Shown: positions 36,536 through 46,129 of the stretch, one piece after another
Numbering within the stretch: position 1 is the stretch's first letter
Layout: each line of letters begins with the position of its first letter
The notes under the pieces: model-generated
The model's database searches: none
Told to the model about the DNA's origin: nothing
What the model saw: the letters and a program-made list of their open reading frames with translations, nothing else
Translations under genes and position numbers: made by a program
Assembly: GCF_004193775.1 (NCBI RefSeq)
Contig: NC_041003.1
Location: forward strand, 28,459,735 to 28,523,734
Reading direction: 5' to 3'
Source: Glycine soja
Taxonomy: Eukaryota; Streptophyta; Magnoliopsida; Fabales; Fabaceae
DNA: 64,000 nt

Positions 36536-37330
36536 ATTGATTTAATTAAAATTTCATATATTTTGTATGAAATTATTTATGTGAATTGTGTTCGGCCAAA
36601 GGAAGATGCAATTTGGTCAAATAATATTTTGTACATGTGATGATAAATGTATGACAATTACAAGGTGTTTTCATGTGAATAATAGTCAGTCCAAAGAAAA
36701 ACTATTATTTGACAGAATTTATTGTCAATATTTGATCATTGCGTTGAGAATACCAATTACAAATTAATTTCTCTGTCCAATGACTAGAAATTAATGTTAT
36801 ATTAGGTATCTTGTGATGAGTTTGTTCTGTAAAATGTTTACACGTCTTATTATATATATTTTTATATAACTTAATTATATGTGAAAGTTGTGTGAGTTTA
36901 AGACCTCCCATTTATTAAATTAAATTGTCTTGTATTAATTGTTTAAATTGATTAAAATAACATGTTACCAAAGTAACTTTTGTTGCATAAGTTGATTTGA
37001 TTAAATTTACATAGATGTTACATGTAATTATTCATACGAATTGTGTTCGGCCCAAAGGAAGACGCGATTTGATAGAATAATTACATGCTTGCGATGATAA
37101 ATAATGTAATTTTCCATGTGAATAATGAAATGTTCAAAGACAATCATTATTTGACCGAAGTAATCATCATATAAGTTTTTCATGTGAGTAATGGAGTGTC
37201 CAAAGATAACCTTTGTTTGACAGAAGTTATCACCAATGTTTGATCAATGCGTTAAGAGTATCACTTACAATTAGTCTTTTTCAATCCAAAGATTGAGGAT
37301 TAATGGTGCGCTAGGTATCTTGTTTGGGTC
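36536..37330 (+). repeat. Imperfect tandem repeat in the copia leader
   Basis: A unit of about 350-430 bp occurs twice. Paired landmarks are TTCGGCCAAAGGAAGATGC (36591) with TTCGGCCCAAAGGAAGACGC (37047), and TTTGATCATTGCGTTGAGA (36731) with TTTGATCAATGCGTTAAGA (37232). The second unit has an extra internal copy of the GTGAATAATG...CAAAGA segment. It lies between the primer-binding site and the protease remnant. Confidence 0.7.
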
Positions 37331-37689
37331 ATGAAATTTACCATAAAGATTATTTATGCATTGTATGTTTATTGTTCTCTTCTTTAATTGTTGTTGTTAT
37401 TACTAGGATGGTTTAAATTGCTCATATTATTTGAATCTCAAATTTGCATGTAAAAAATTTAGAATTTGAAAAGGAGTCAGTTGAGAATATTGCATAACTT
37501 TGTTTTTCTAGAGAAGAGACAAGAGAACAAGATTAGAAATTTCCTTGTTGCTTTTGTAGGATGAGGCATATTAAAAAAACGGAGTCCCAGTTACACTATT
37601 TAGTGTGTGAAGAATGATAAGCTTCTCATTTTTTTTGTTTATTTTAAAGTTAATTTAGTTTTGTACCGAATGACATGAGTGGGTAGATT

Positions 37690-40310
37690 TTGGTTCTAGT
37701 ACTCACAAAAAAAATGTCTATACGATGTTACCTATGGAGTCATTTGTCAAGTGATAATGAAATATTCATCTATGTGGGCAATGACATAAAGTTGGAGTTG
37801 AAGCTATGGAAACTTTTATGTTGCTTTAAAAGACTTGATTTTTTTTATTTGAATTTGGTTGAGAAACAATTAAATTAGTCTCTATTGTGATTCAAATGTT
37901 GCAAGTTATGAATTCTTTTATGGATATTTGAGTTTTCCTATTGCAAACAATTTTGGGTGGTACAAAACTTAAAATTAAAATTTTGTTACTTTATAACATA
38001 AGCGCTTAAGTTATATCTCTTAATAGAGAATTTGGATGCTTGTGTTATAGGAAATTCTAGATCCTTTATATTAGTTGGACCTTATAGTCTATATTGAGTA
38101 TACAAAGGGAAAATAAACATACAAAATGGAATTCAAGTACGGAAATAACTAAGGATGTCTTAGAACTAATACATACATATATTTGTGTTCTATTCCTTAT
38201 GGATTCATGGAATGCACAAATATATTTTATTATGTTCTTAGATGATTTCTCTTTATTTAGATTATGAAAAGTTTTGGCCTCTAGACAAAGAAAATTAAGG
38301 TTGTCAAATGTGACTGTAGGGAATACTATGGTATATATGACATAAGGTACAACGTTTGGAGTTCCCCGTGTGTTTTTCTTCAATAATTGTGAAATTGTTT
38401 TACAACATGTAATGTTAGCCAAACCTAGCATGAACAAAGTTGCAGAATGATAAAACTAGGCTAGTACAAATATGGTAAGAAGTTTAATTCTTCTATACCA
38501 AAGTCGCTTTGGGAAAATACATTAAAGAATGCAATTTATATCCTTTTAGGGTACCAATTAAAGTAGCCACTTCCCTATAGGTATGAGTCGGGGAAATTCC
38601 AACATTAGGCATACACACATTTAGGGATGTTCAGTCAAAGCAATGTTTTATAAGTTGTATGAAGGTAAGTTGGACTTAAAGATAATTAGTTATAATTTTT
38701 TTTGTTACATTTAAAGCTCTCGCATGTATAAATTTTATAATCCCACTTTAAGACCATGTTTGAGACATGCAAGACTCCTTGAGGAAATTGAGTTTGGAGG
38801 GAAAGGAAACACAAGGAATGTTGCCTTTAAAGAATAATCTGTTATTGACAATAGATAAGTTTTTGTACTTACCATTGTCCAAGAAATGAATATGGTAATT
38901 AAATATTAATGTTACTCCTAACATTATTAAAAGACAAGATAATACTGAAATTCTCTCTCAAACACCATCTAAAATTCAAACTCAATAGTCTCAAGAAGTG
39001 TCATTAAGAAGATCCACTAGAGAAAGGGAAAATGTAATTTGATATGATTATATCATATTTCTTGAAGAACATGAATATGACATTAGGTTGACTGAGAAGG
39101 TCTAATTGACCTTAGTCAAGTCATGATCTGCTCTAACTCTCAAGTGCATTGATGTCATAAATGATGTAATAAAATCGATGGTTAAATATGACATTTGGGA
39201 TATCGTCAAATTGCTTGAAAGTGTGAAACCCATAAGTTGTAGATAAATATCAATAGTCGAAAGAGATTCAAAGGGTAATATTGAGATATATGAAGTTTGT
39301 TTTGTCGCCAAAAGTTTTACAAGAAGGAAGGCATTGATCACAAAGAGACTTTCTTTTTTATTTCTGAAAAAGACTTTCTTATGACTATAATGACACTATA
39401 GATCATTTTGATAATTATTTTGCATAGATAGATGTAAAGATTATGTTTTTAAATAGAAACATTGATGAAACATTTTATACAGTGTAACCATAAAATCTTG
39501 TTTAAGATGATCTAAAGTCTATGATATGCAAACTAAAGAAATTCATTTATACTTTTAAACAAGTCTCTCATATATAGTATTACAAAATTCATCAAGATTA
39601 CTTCTTATGGTGTTAAGGTAAATTTGGTTGATGATTGCATATACTAAAAGTTTAGTGGGAGTAAATTTATTATTTTTGTATTATATGTTGATGAAATCCT
39701 ACTAGCATCATATGGGTTATTGTTGCAAAACAGTTATATTGCAATTAATCATGTATTCTTAAGTTTATTTTTTATTGTTCAAAAATAATTTTTAGTGGGA
39801 GTCCTAAGGTGATATATGAGTAATCTTAGTATGCAACACTAGAAAGTAGTAAACATTATGCGCTAATTGAAGAGAACAAGAAATTACATGTTTTCATATC
39901 GAAAGTCTAGAAGTTTAGAGGTCAGTAGGTATTCTGACTTCGATTTGTACGAAATGTCTTAACAGAAATCACTCCACAAAAGGATTCACATTTAACCATG
40001 TTGGTGGAGTTAATATTTTGTTAGACATCATACTAGAATTTATGACTTCTAAATTATTGTAACTAGCTTGGTTGTTGTTGCCAACATTAAGAAGCCATCG
40101 GGTGTTTATTGAGACAATATCTTAGCAGTCTTATTAAGGATTCAATCAAGTAAAAGTTTGTTGATATAAAGTATTTGGTTGTTAAATAAAGAATTCAAAA
40201 AATACAGATTTGTATAGAACATATAGGGACTCATTCCATGTTAGATGATCCACTTACTAAAGGTTTGACACTTAAAGTTTTTTCATGAGCATATTGCTCA
40301 TATAGGTGTA
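37690..40310 (+). pseudogene. Decayed copia pol: protease, integrase, RT, RNase H remnants
   Basis: Recognisable pieces in copia order, all with frame breaks. The protease-side segment IFIYVGNDIKLELKLWKL is near 37770. The integrase entry DVLELIHTYICVLF is near 38153. The linker VSLRRSTRERE is near 38998. RT entry YEVCFVAKSFTRRKALI is near 39290, and an RNase H tail ends in DDPLTKGLTLKVF near 40245. No domain is intact. Confidence 0.8.
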
Positions 40311-40750
40311 ATTCCTGATAGTATCTTAGTTTAGTAGGAGACTTGCTTATGTTTTATATCTTATGATTTACAAACATTTTATTGTTTGGGTTTTTTGCAG
40401 AAATAAAGTTAAAGTTTATCATTTCATTAAAAGCTTGTTTTGTTTGTAATATTTATATGTGTTTGGATTGATCTCTATAAAGAATAAACTTTGGACCAAT
40501 TGGAAATAGACATGATTGAGATCACATTGTATGTAATTCCCATGCTGCTTATCCATATTGACCTATGTCATTGAGTATATTGATGTGGTGGTCATTGGGG
40601 TCTAATTACATTTGTTGTAGTGACGAAAGTCATAGTGATTCCATTATTGATACATGAGATGGATCAGGTTGTTAAGGTGGAAGTCTAAAGGTAAATAGTG
40701 TACAGATGTGTGCTTAAGGATTTTGATATAATCGTTACAATATGTAGCCC

Positions 40751-41237
40751 AAGTGGGAGATTGTTGGAATTTTCTATTCCAATAATTAACGTGGGTTAAT
40801 ATTATAAGACAACTACATTAGCTATTTATCATTAGTGGGTTTTATTTTATGTGATCAAATTAAGTGAGTCCGTCAGACAACTAAATTAGATGATATGGAC
40901 TTAAATGAATAGATGGCGGTGTTGGCCTATTAGGGGATAATGGAAACCCTATTAGATTAATACACTATAAGAAAGCTATGGTCCCCAATATACCAAGCTA
41001 TCACACATAGTTTTTCTTCTCCCCATCTGAAGAGTTATGAAGGTCCTATTGATGATAAAGAGGTTTTGGATAAGGAAGAACCATGAAGCCACCGGTTACT
41101 TACGGATTTAAATTCCATTGCGTTTGTTTGATTGATCACTATGGATCCAAGTATTCCTAAAACTCTTCTTGATAATTTAATGTAATGTGTTCCTAGTGAT
41201 TATTGGTATTTTATAAGGATCCTCTAAAATTCTAACA
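40751..41237 (+). repeat. Polypurine tract and 3' LTR of the old copia element
   Basis: AAGTGGGAGAT (40751-40761) is followed by TGTTGGAATTTTC (40762). The LTR runs to CTAACA at 41237, then ATAAT. At 476 bp it is the undisturbed reference for reading the split 5' LTR. Confidence 0.88.
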
Positions 41238-41700
41238 ATAATTATTTACTAAAATTGATAATATGATGGATTGGATCTTGAATATATATACTTATTCTCA
41301 ATCGTATATTGGTTTCTGATTTGGGGTTTGAAAATGAGAAGCAAAAAGGAAGAAGTGAGGAACAAGAAAATTGTCAGAGGTTGCGAATTGGTAGAGGCGA
41401 GGAAGAGGTTGCAATGGTTGTGTGGCAAAGGAACGAAATGACGAAGCATGGTGGTTGTCGAGTCCATTAAGGTGAAAAGGCTAGAGATCGAATCAAAATA
41501 TAACATGTGTTGCCATATGTGCACAACTAATAGATAAGTAGGTTTGGATTTATTCCAAATGTTGTTCTCTGATTAGTGGAATTTTCGGTATATGTCATGT
41601 ATTAGTTCTTAATAGAAGTTAATAGTGTGAAGGTGAGAATGAAGGCCGATGAAAATAGTTAGTTTAATAACATTGTTTTATGTGCATGTCTTCAATTGTT

Positions 41701-41817
41701 GAAATTGAAAATTTAAAGGTCACAGAGATGAGGGTCGAGTATTTTCCTTTAAAGGAAGATGTGATTTTGCAAAATGAAGCGCCAACAGACCTTTATATCT
41801 TTGTTATTGGTGCTGCA
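41701..41817 (+). pseudogene. Captured exon fragment: AKT-type K+ channel, cyclic-nucleotide-binding domain
   Basis: The exon encodes VTEMRVEYFPLKEDVILQNE followed by APTDLYIFVIGAA and ends at a GTAAGA donor (41818). This wording is typical of the start of the cNMP-binding domain of plant Shaker channels (AKT1-like), which carry inward K+ current at the plasma membrane. Only one exon is present, with no pore or transmembrane segments nearby, so it cannot make a channel. Confidence 0.8.
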
Positions 41818-42752
41818 GTAAGAATCTACACCCTCTCTTTATTTCCATTCACTTCGTATATGCTCTGAGTGATATCTAGAAAATGAATTGCATGACTTAA
41901 AGTAGGAGAGGCGTAACATGATGCAAATGAGAAAATTAATTGCTTTTTGAAAGTGGTTTTGTGGGTTTTTTTTTCTTTTTTTCCCTCGTGCCTTCTTGCC
42001 CTGACCCACTATGACTTATTATTGATGTGCTTGTCGTTTGCTATGTTGTTTTTAGGGTAAAATATGGTCGTGACTGGGAGCAATCTTAAGCCTTTTTTTT
42101 TGCTTTGTATCTTACAAGGATTTTCTTTCTTCTGGAGTTCTCTGGATCTTTCATTTCAGGATACTTTCTCTCTCATTAACTTTGTTAGTTTCAAATTTAT
42201 TGGTGAATTGGCGGGATTGTGTTTTGTTTGCTTTAGTTTTGTGGTGTTTAGTAGTATCCAAACTTTTTGAATCCTTCTTTTACCCCTTTTCATTGTTGTT
42301 TTTATGTTTTTTTAACCTTCCAAAATTTTACATACAAAAAACAAAACTTCTTATTTTACCCTTCTACAGTTTGAACTTCTTCAGGATTGTTTTGATGTTT
42401 TCATTCCAAAGAAAAATAAACTTACATGGTTTGGTTTTCACTGCAGCATATCATTGAAATCCTTTTGGGATTGGAACTTGATATGATCATTTGTAGTTAG
42501 CGTGTTTGGATTTTAAGAAGCTAAACCAACTGGTAGTAGCTAACGTGTTTGGATCTTATATTTTCTTAGTTAAAATGCTAATGTGAGAACAAAAATTCAA
42601 AAGAATTTATTTACCTTCTAAATGAACTTGAACTCTTGCCTTCCTTGGGAATATTTGTTTTCCAAGTTCTTTTCTGCATATAAGTAGATTTAAAAGAATG
42701 AAATATAGGTAAAAGAAATTCTCATTCCCGTTGTGTCCCTTGATTCTCTCAG

Positions 42753-43150
42753 GTGCCCTGCATGCAGGAATTATAAGGTATATTGTTTGCTAAAAATGAT
42801 GATTATTTTTTGGGCTTTTTTTAATGAACATCTAAACTAATAATTATTATCTCACTGAAATTTTAATGCAGCCTCACTACGAAAAGGTTGCAAGATTATT
42901 TAATGAACCTGATGCAGTGCATCCAGGAATAATATTAATTGCAAGGGTAGATTGTGGATTAAAGGTGTGTGCTTCTTATCTTACTTAATTAGGTGTGGTT
43001 TAATGTTTATACTAAACATGCCTTGGTGATTGGTTACTTCCTTTTCAATTTTTTGGTAGCACAGATAAATACTAAGCTCTGTGATAAGTTTTATGCTGAT
43101 CACTATCCTATGCTCTTTTGGGGTTCTCCTTCTAAATTTGTTGGTTTGGT
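42753..43150 (+). pseudogene. Captured exons: quiescin sulfhydryl oxidase thioredoxin domain
   Basis: Three consecutive exons with AG/GT borders: 42753-42777 (CPACRNYK), 42872-42964 (PHYEKVARLFNEPDAVHPGI, then ILIARVDCGLK) and 43065 to about 43149 (INTKLCDKFYADHYPMLFWG, then SPSKFVG). Phases fit. CPAC is the redox CxxC of the thioredoxin domain of plant QSOX, a secretory-pathway enzyme that forms disulfides. The Erv/FAD domain and the signal peptide are absent. The normal gene would continue after SKFVG; here the sequence runs into a non-matching spacer. Confidence 0.85.
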
Positions 43151-43361
43151 GTTTGCACTTTGCAAGTAATGTCAGATTAATATAAGAAAGAAAGAAATTA
43201 GAATAAAGAAAAATGAGGATTTATAAGGGAAATTTTCTTACAGAAATGCTATTTTCTGTAATTTTTCTATCTTTTCTTGTTATTGTTTGTATATGTAAAT
43301 TGACTGCTATTTTACTCTTTTGTTCTATTTGTTAATTGTTTTATTTTGGGGCCTTTTTCAG

Positions 43362-43441
43362 TTTTCCATCCATAAATTTGATGTCATGATGCACTTTGCT
43401 GCCGTTGCATACGTGGGAGAGAGCACACTTGACCCTCTTAA
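43362..43441 (+). pseudogene. Captured exon: UDP-arabinose 4-epimerase
   Basis: An 80-bp exon between AG (43361) and GTAAGT (43442) encodes [20 protein letters not shown] followed by [13 protein letters not shown] is the characteristic segment after the NAD-binding region in plant UDP-arabinose 4-epimerases (MUR4/UXE), Golgi enzymes of nucleotide-sugar conversion. Nothing else of the enzyme is present. Confidence 0.82.
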
Positions 43442-43545
43442 GTAAGTAGTGTTTCAACTTTCAACCAATTTCAGGTGTTTAAGAGTGTGCGCATGATAGC
43501 AACTTTAAGAAAATATATTATGTTATTGATATTTGTTATAATTAG

Positions 43546-44058
43546 TGTTGAGATATAATTCTGATATGATTGTTTCCTTATTTACATTAGGATTGTTTCC
43601 TTATTTATGTTGTTGATTTAGTTTTCTAGTTACTATTTTTTATTTAATTGATTAATATTTAGCTTGATTATTATTATCCCTACAATTAAGGGATTAGATT
43701 ATTACTGTAGTTAAGCATTGATTACTATAAATAAACAGCCAAGGGGACATTCATGTCCTTTACTGCATACTTGATCACTTTGGCTCTAGGTAGAGCCAAG
43801 GTAAGAAAATATGTATATTCTTATATTATTAAGTCTTTTATTACTCTTTTCCTTCTAAAATTATGTTATTAAGATATTTTATACATGTCAAGAAAAATCA
43901 TAAATAAATAAATAAAATAATAACTAATAATTTTATAAAATTATTCTTATATTATTGTTAATTCAATTATAAATTTTATTATCTATCATTAATATTATAA
44001 GGATAGAAGTAAAAAAAATATTTTATTATCTGTCGTGTTCTTTGTGAGACAACTGCAT
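43546..44058. mobile_element. Probable solo LTR inside the CACTA element
   Basis: A 513-bp unit starts TGTTGAGATATAATTCTGAT and contains TATAAATAAAC near 43729. It is flanked by ATTAG at 43541-43545 and 44059-44063. The right end reads GCAT rather than a clean CA, so the boundary may be off by one. It separates the epimerase fragment from the NOM1-like fragments. Confidence 0.45.
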
Positions 44059-44144
44059 ATTAGTCAGCACCATCAGTGGCTATATTGGCTATTTCCACTG
44101 TTAGTTCTTGGTCTCCTAGTCAAAGAATAATCAATCTTTCTACT

Positions 44145-45042
44145 CCTACTCCTCACTTGAGAGCTCGTGCTGGCAATGAACATGAAGAACATACTCAAAT
44201 TCGAATATGTGTGCAAGGTACGGAGGAGGGGCTTGTTTTAACTTTTGCATTTCTAACTTTATATCATTGATTTTTTTTTCTTTCTACTTGAACTTGTTTC
44301 TTCAGGCCTTCTTAACAGGCTTTCTGAATCTAATGTTAAGTCAATTACTGGGGAATTGTCCTTGATCTTTCAGGTATGTCACTCATAGTCTTGCAAATGA
44401 ATGCTTGTTTTATATCTTGTAACAAAATTTATATGCTTTTGTTTTGAAATGGATAAAAGGAGAGGTGAGAAAGAGGATGAAAATGATTCTAGGAAGGGTT
44501 AAAAATTATCCTTTTATTCCTGCTATTGCACTTAACTTTTTGTAATTGAAAAGAGATTTTCTTTTTAAATTATTTGTGAGGCCATGCCCATTTCTAAAGA
44601 TTACTCTTATAGAAGGAATTTGTTGTAGTTTGCCTTGTCAAATTTGAATTAGTTAGGAAGTAAAGTACAAAGATCTCTTGCTAATTCCAGCATGGAGGTT
44701 AAAGTCACTTCACGGCATAGATTGATAACTTTCATGAATTAGAACCAGATTGGTAGATTTTTTTTTATTGAATTGAATCATCTTGGTTATCTTCTCCACA
44801 TAAAGAATGAGTGATCATTGTAAAATCATTTGTGCTGCTACTCTCTCCCTACTGGTTATGCTTTAAATTGAATCATATAGGATATTGGGAACTGCTAGTG
44901 CAACGATTGTTCAAAGGAGTTACTATTCCAACTACTTGATTTGTGGACTCAACATACATACTATATGCCTACTTTCATTTTCTCAGATCTTGACTGAGGA
45001 AGTCTTGGCATCATGTTCTAGTGGTCCTCGTGGCAATCAACA
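44145..45042 (+). pseudogene. Captured exons: NOM1-like nucleolar MIF4G-domain protein
   Basis: Three exons: about 44145-44217 (PHLRARAGNEHEEHTQIRIC, then VQ), 44306-44373 (GLLNRLSESNVKSITGELSL, then IFQ) and 44987-45042 (ILTEEVLASCSSGPRGNQ), each with GT/AG borders and compatible phases. The wording fits the start of the MIF4G domain of plant NOM1/SGD1-like proteins, which act in nucleolar 18S rRNA maturation. A short segment expected between the second and third exon is missing or hidden in 44380-44980. The family call is from memory. Confidence 0.68.
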
Positions 45043-45366
45043 GTTAAGGATTTTTGCCTTACTATTTTACTCTTACCTCCCTCAGTGATCTTGCTAAATC
45101 CTTGATTTTTTGGTTTTTGTGTTGGAGGCAATTTGTTGAGCTCTATTTTGGTTTTAGGGGAAGGTCAGAAAATAAATGAAGATATTATTATTGTCAAGAT
45201 TGAGCTCTATTTTGTGTAGTTTAGAATAATTAATCTTGGGTGTCAAGATTGAGGTCATTGTTATTATTGTAAACATTGTGTAGGGATTCAAAAAGTATTA
45301 TTTGATCTTTGGATATGTCAAATTCTTCCTCCTTGATCTTGTGTTAAAAATAATTAAAAATAATAT

Positions 45367-45600
45367 TCAATTTAAAGACGATGCTTATATCAGCACCGTC
45401 TTTGAAAGTAGACATTCTAAAACGGTGCTTACCTCAGCAACGTCTTTGAAAGTATGCATTCTAAGACGTTGCTTAAATAAGCAACATCTTAGAATGCCTA
45501 TTTTTAAAGACGTTGCTGAGGTAAGCACTGTCTTTGAAAATTGCTCACTTTCAAAGATGGTGTTTTGGAACCCGTCGTTGAAATTTTTAAGCTTCGACGA
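45367..45600. repeat. CACTA subterminal repeats forming a long hairpin
   Basis: Repeats of AGCAACGTCTTTGAAA and its complement alternate here. Left arm GTGCTTACCTCAGCAACGTC at about 45424 pairs with GACGTTGCTGAGGTAAGCAC at about 45511. Nearer the centre CATTCTAAGACGTTGCTTA pairs with TAAGCAACATCTTAGAATG. Arms reach roughly 85-100 bp with a very short loop near 45478. The symmetry leaves both strands open for over 330 bp, which should not be read as genes. Confidence 0.85.
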
Positions 45601-45648
45601 CGTCACATTCAACGACGTTCGAAAAACGTTGTTGTATCTATAAATTAA

Positions 45649-45678
45649 CCGTCGTAGAATCACTTTTTTCCAATAGTG
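45649..45678. repeat. Right terminal inverted repeat of the gene-fragment CACTA element
   Basis: The reverse complement reads CACTATTGGAAAAAAGTGAT then TCTACGACGG, a CACTA-type end. The 3-bp target copy on this side would be AGT. Confidence 0.8.
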
Positions 45679-46129
45679 AGTACAAATAACGCATGGCCGA
45701 CTGCAAAATTGCAAGTACATTAGACGCAAGTAGTAGGGTACATGAAGGGTAGAAAGGTAATTTAAATCTGTGAACTACATTGATTAAAAAGTTCTCTATT
45801 CGTCATGATGGCAAAGGAAAAATAAAAACAAACGAATACAAAAACCTGAAAAAGCCTTTCATTTCACAATTTCACCACAAAGTTTGGTGCATTCTAACCG
45901 ATCGACAAAAAGGATCAATCATAATAATTCTTTCAACCCAAAGTAAGAGAAAAAAAAACAGATTGAATGAAAGAACATACAAGAAAAGTCTAAATTATAT
46001 ACAAACGATATAAATAGGGGAACCGGAATTCCTTTGTCTTTATCCTCTATGATATAACTATAATATAAGGTTACATTATATCATATGTAATTAAAAAACC
46101 AGCCAAAAAAAATGTCTTCTGATGACAAA
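45679..46129. other. Intergenic, 3' flank of the HAT14-like gene
   Basis: AT-rich sequence that should include the 3' UTR and polyadenylation region of the minus-strand HD-Zip gene. No other gene seen. Confidence 0.5.

Larger units (their letters stand above)
30398..41237 (+). mobile_element. Old Ty1/copia retrotransposon, 5' LTR split by a CACTA element
   Basis: The 5' LTR begins TGTCGGAATTTTC (30398), stops at 30559 and resumes near 35480, ending at 35801. The 3' LTR is 40762-41237 and uninterrupted. The outer ends are flanked by ATAAT at 30393-30397 and 41238-41242. A primer-binding site (35804-35816) and a polypurine tract (40751-40761) are in place. The internal region keeps the copia order protease, integrase, linker, RT, RNase H, but all frames are broken. 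LTR identity is visibly low (roughly 85% by eye over the first 160 bp), so the insertion is old and the CACTA insertion is younger than it. Confidence 0.88.
41243..45678 (+). mobile_element. CACTA-type element carrying multiple captured host-gene fragments (left end not found)
   Basis: The right terminus TTTTTTCCAATAGTG (ending 45678) is the inverse of a CACTATTGGAAAA start, close to the soybean Tgm type as I recall it. It is preceded by 300 bp of GACGTTGCT/AGCAACGTC subterminal repeats. To its left, all on the plus strand, lie exon fragments of an AKT-type K+ channel, a quiescin sulfhydryl oxidase, a UDP-arabinose 4-epimerase and a NOM1-like protein, with splice sites and intron-like spacers kept. 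No left CACTA terminus is visible between the copia element and the first fragment. The element may be truncated, or the left end was lost when copia inserted. The left limit given is only the copia TSD. Confidence 0.65.

Noticed and set aside
42064..42457. Phe-rich open frames resembling membrane segments
   Set aside because: T-rich intron-like spacer between two captured fragments; hydrophobicity reflects base composition.
45302..45729. Overlapping open frames of about 113 codons on both strands
   Set aside because: They are a by-product of the long inverted repeat in the CACTA subterminal region; no protein family and no start context support them.
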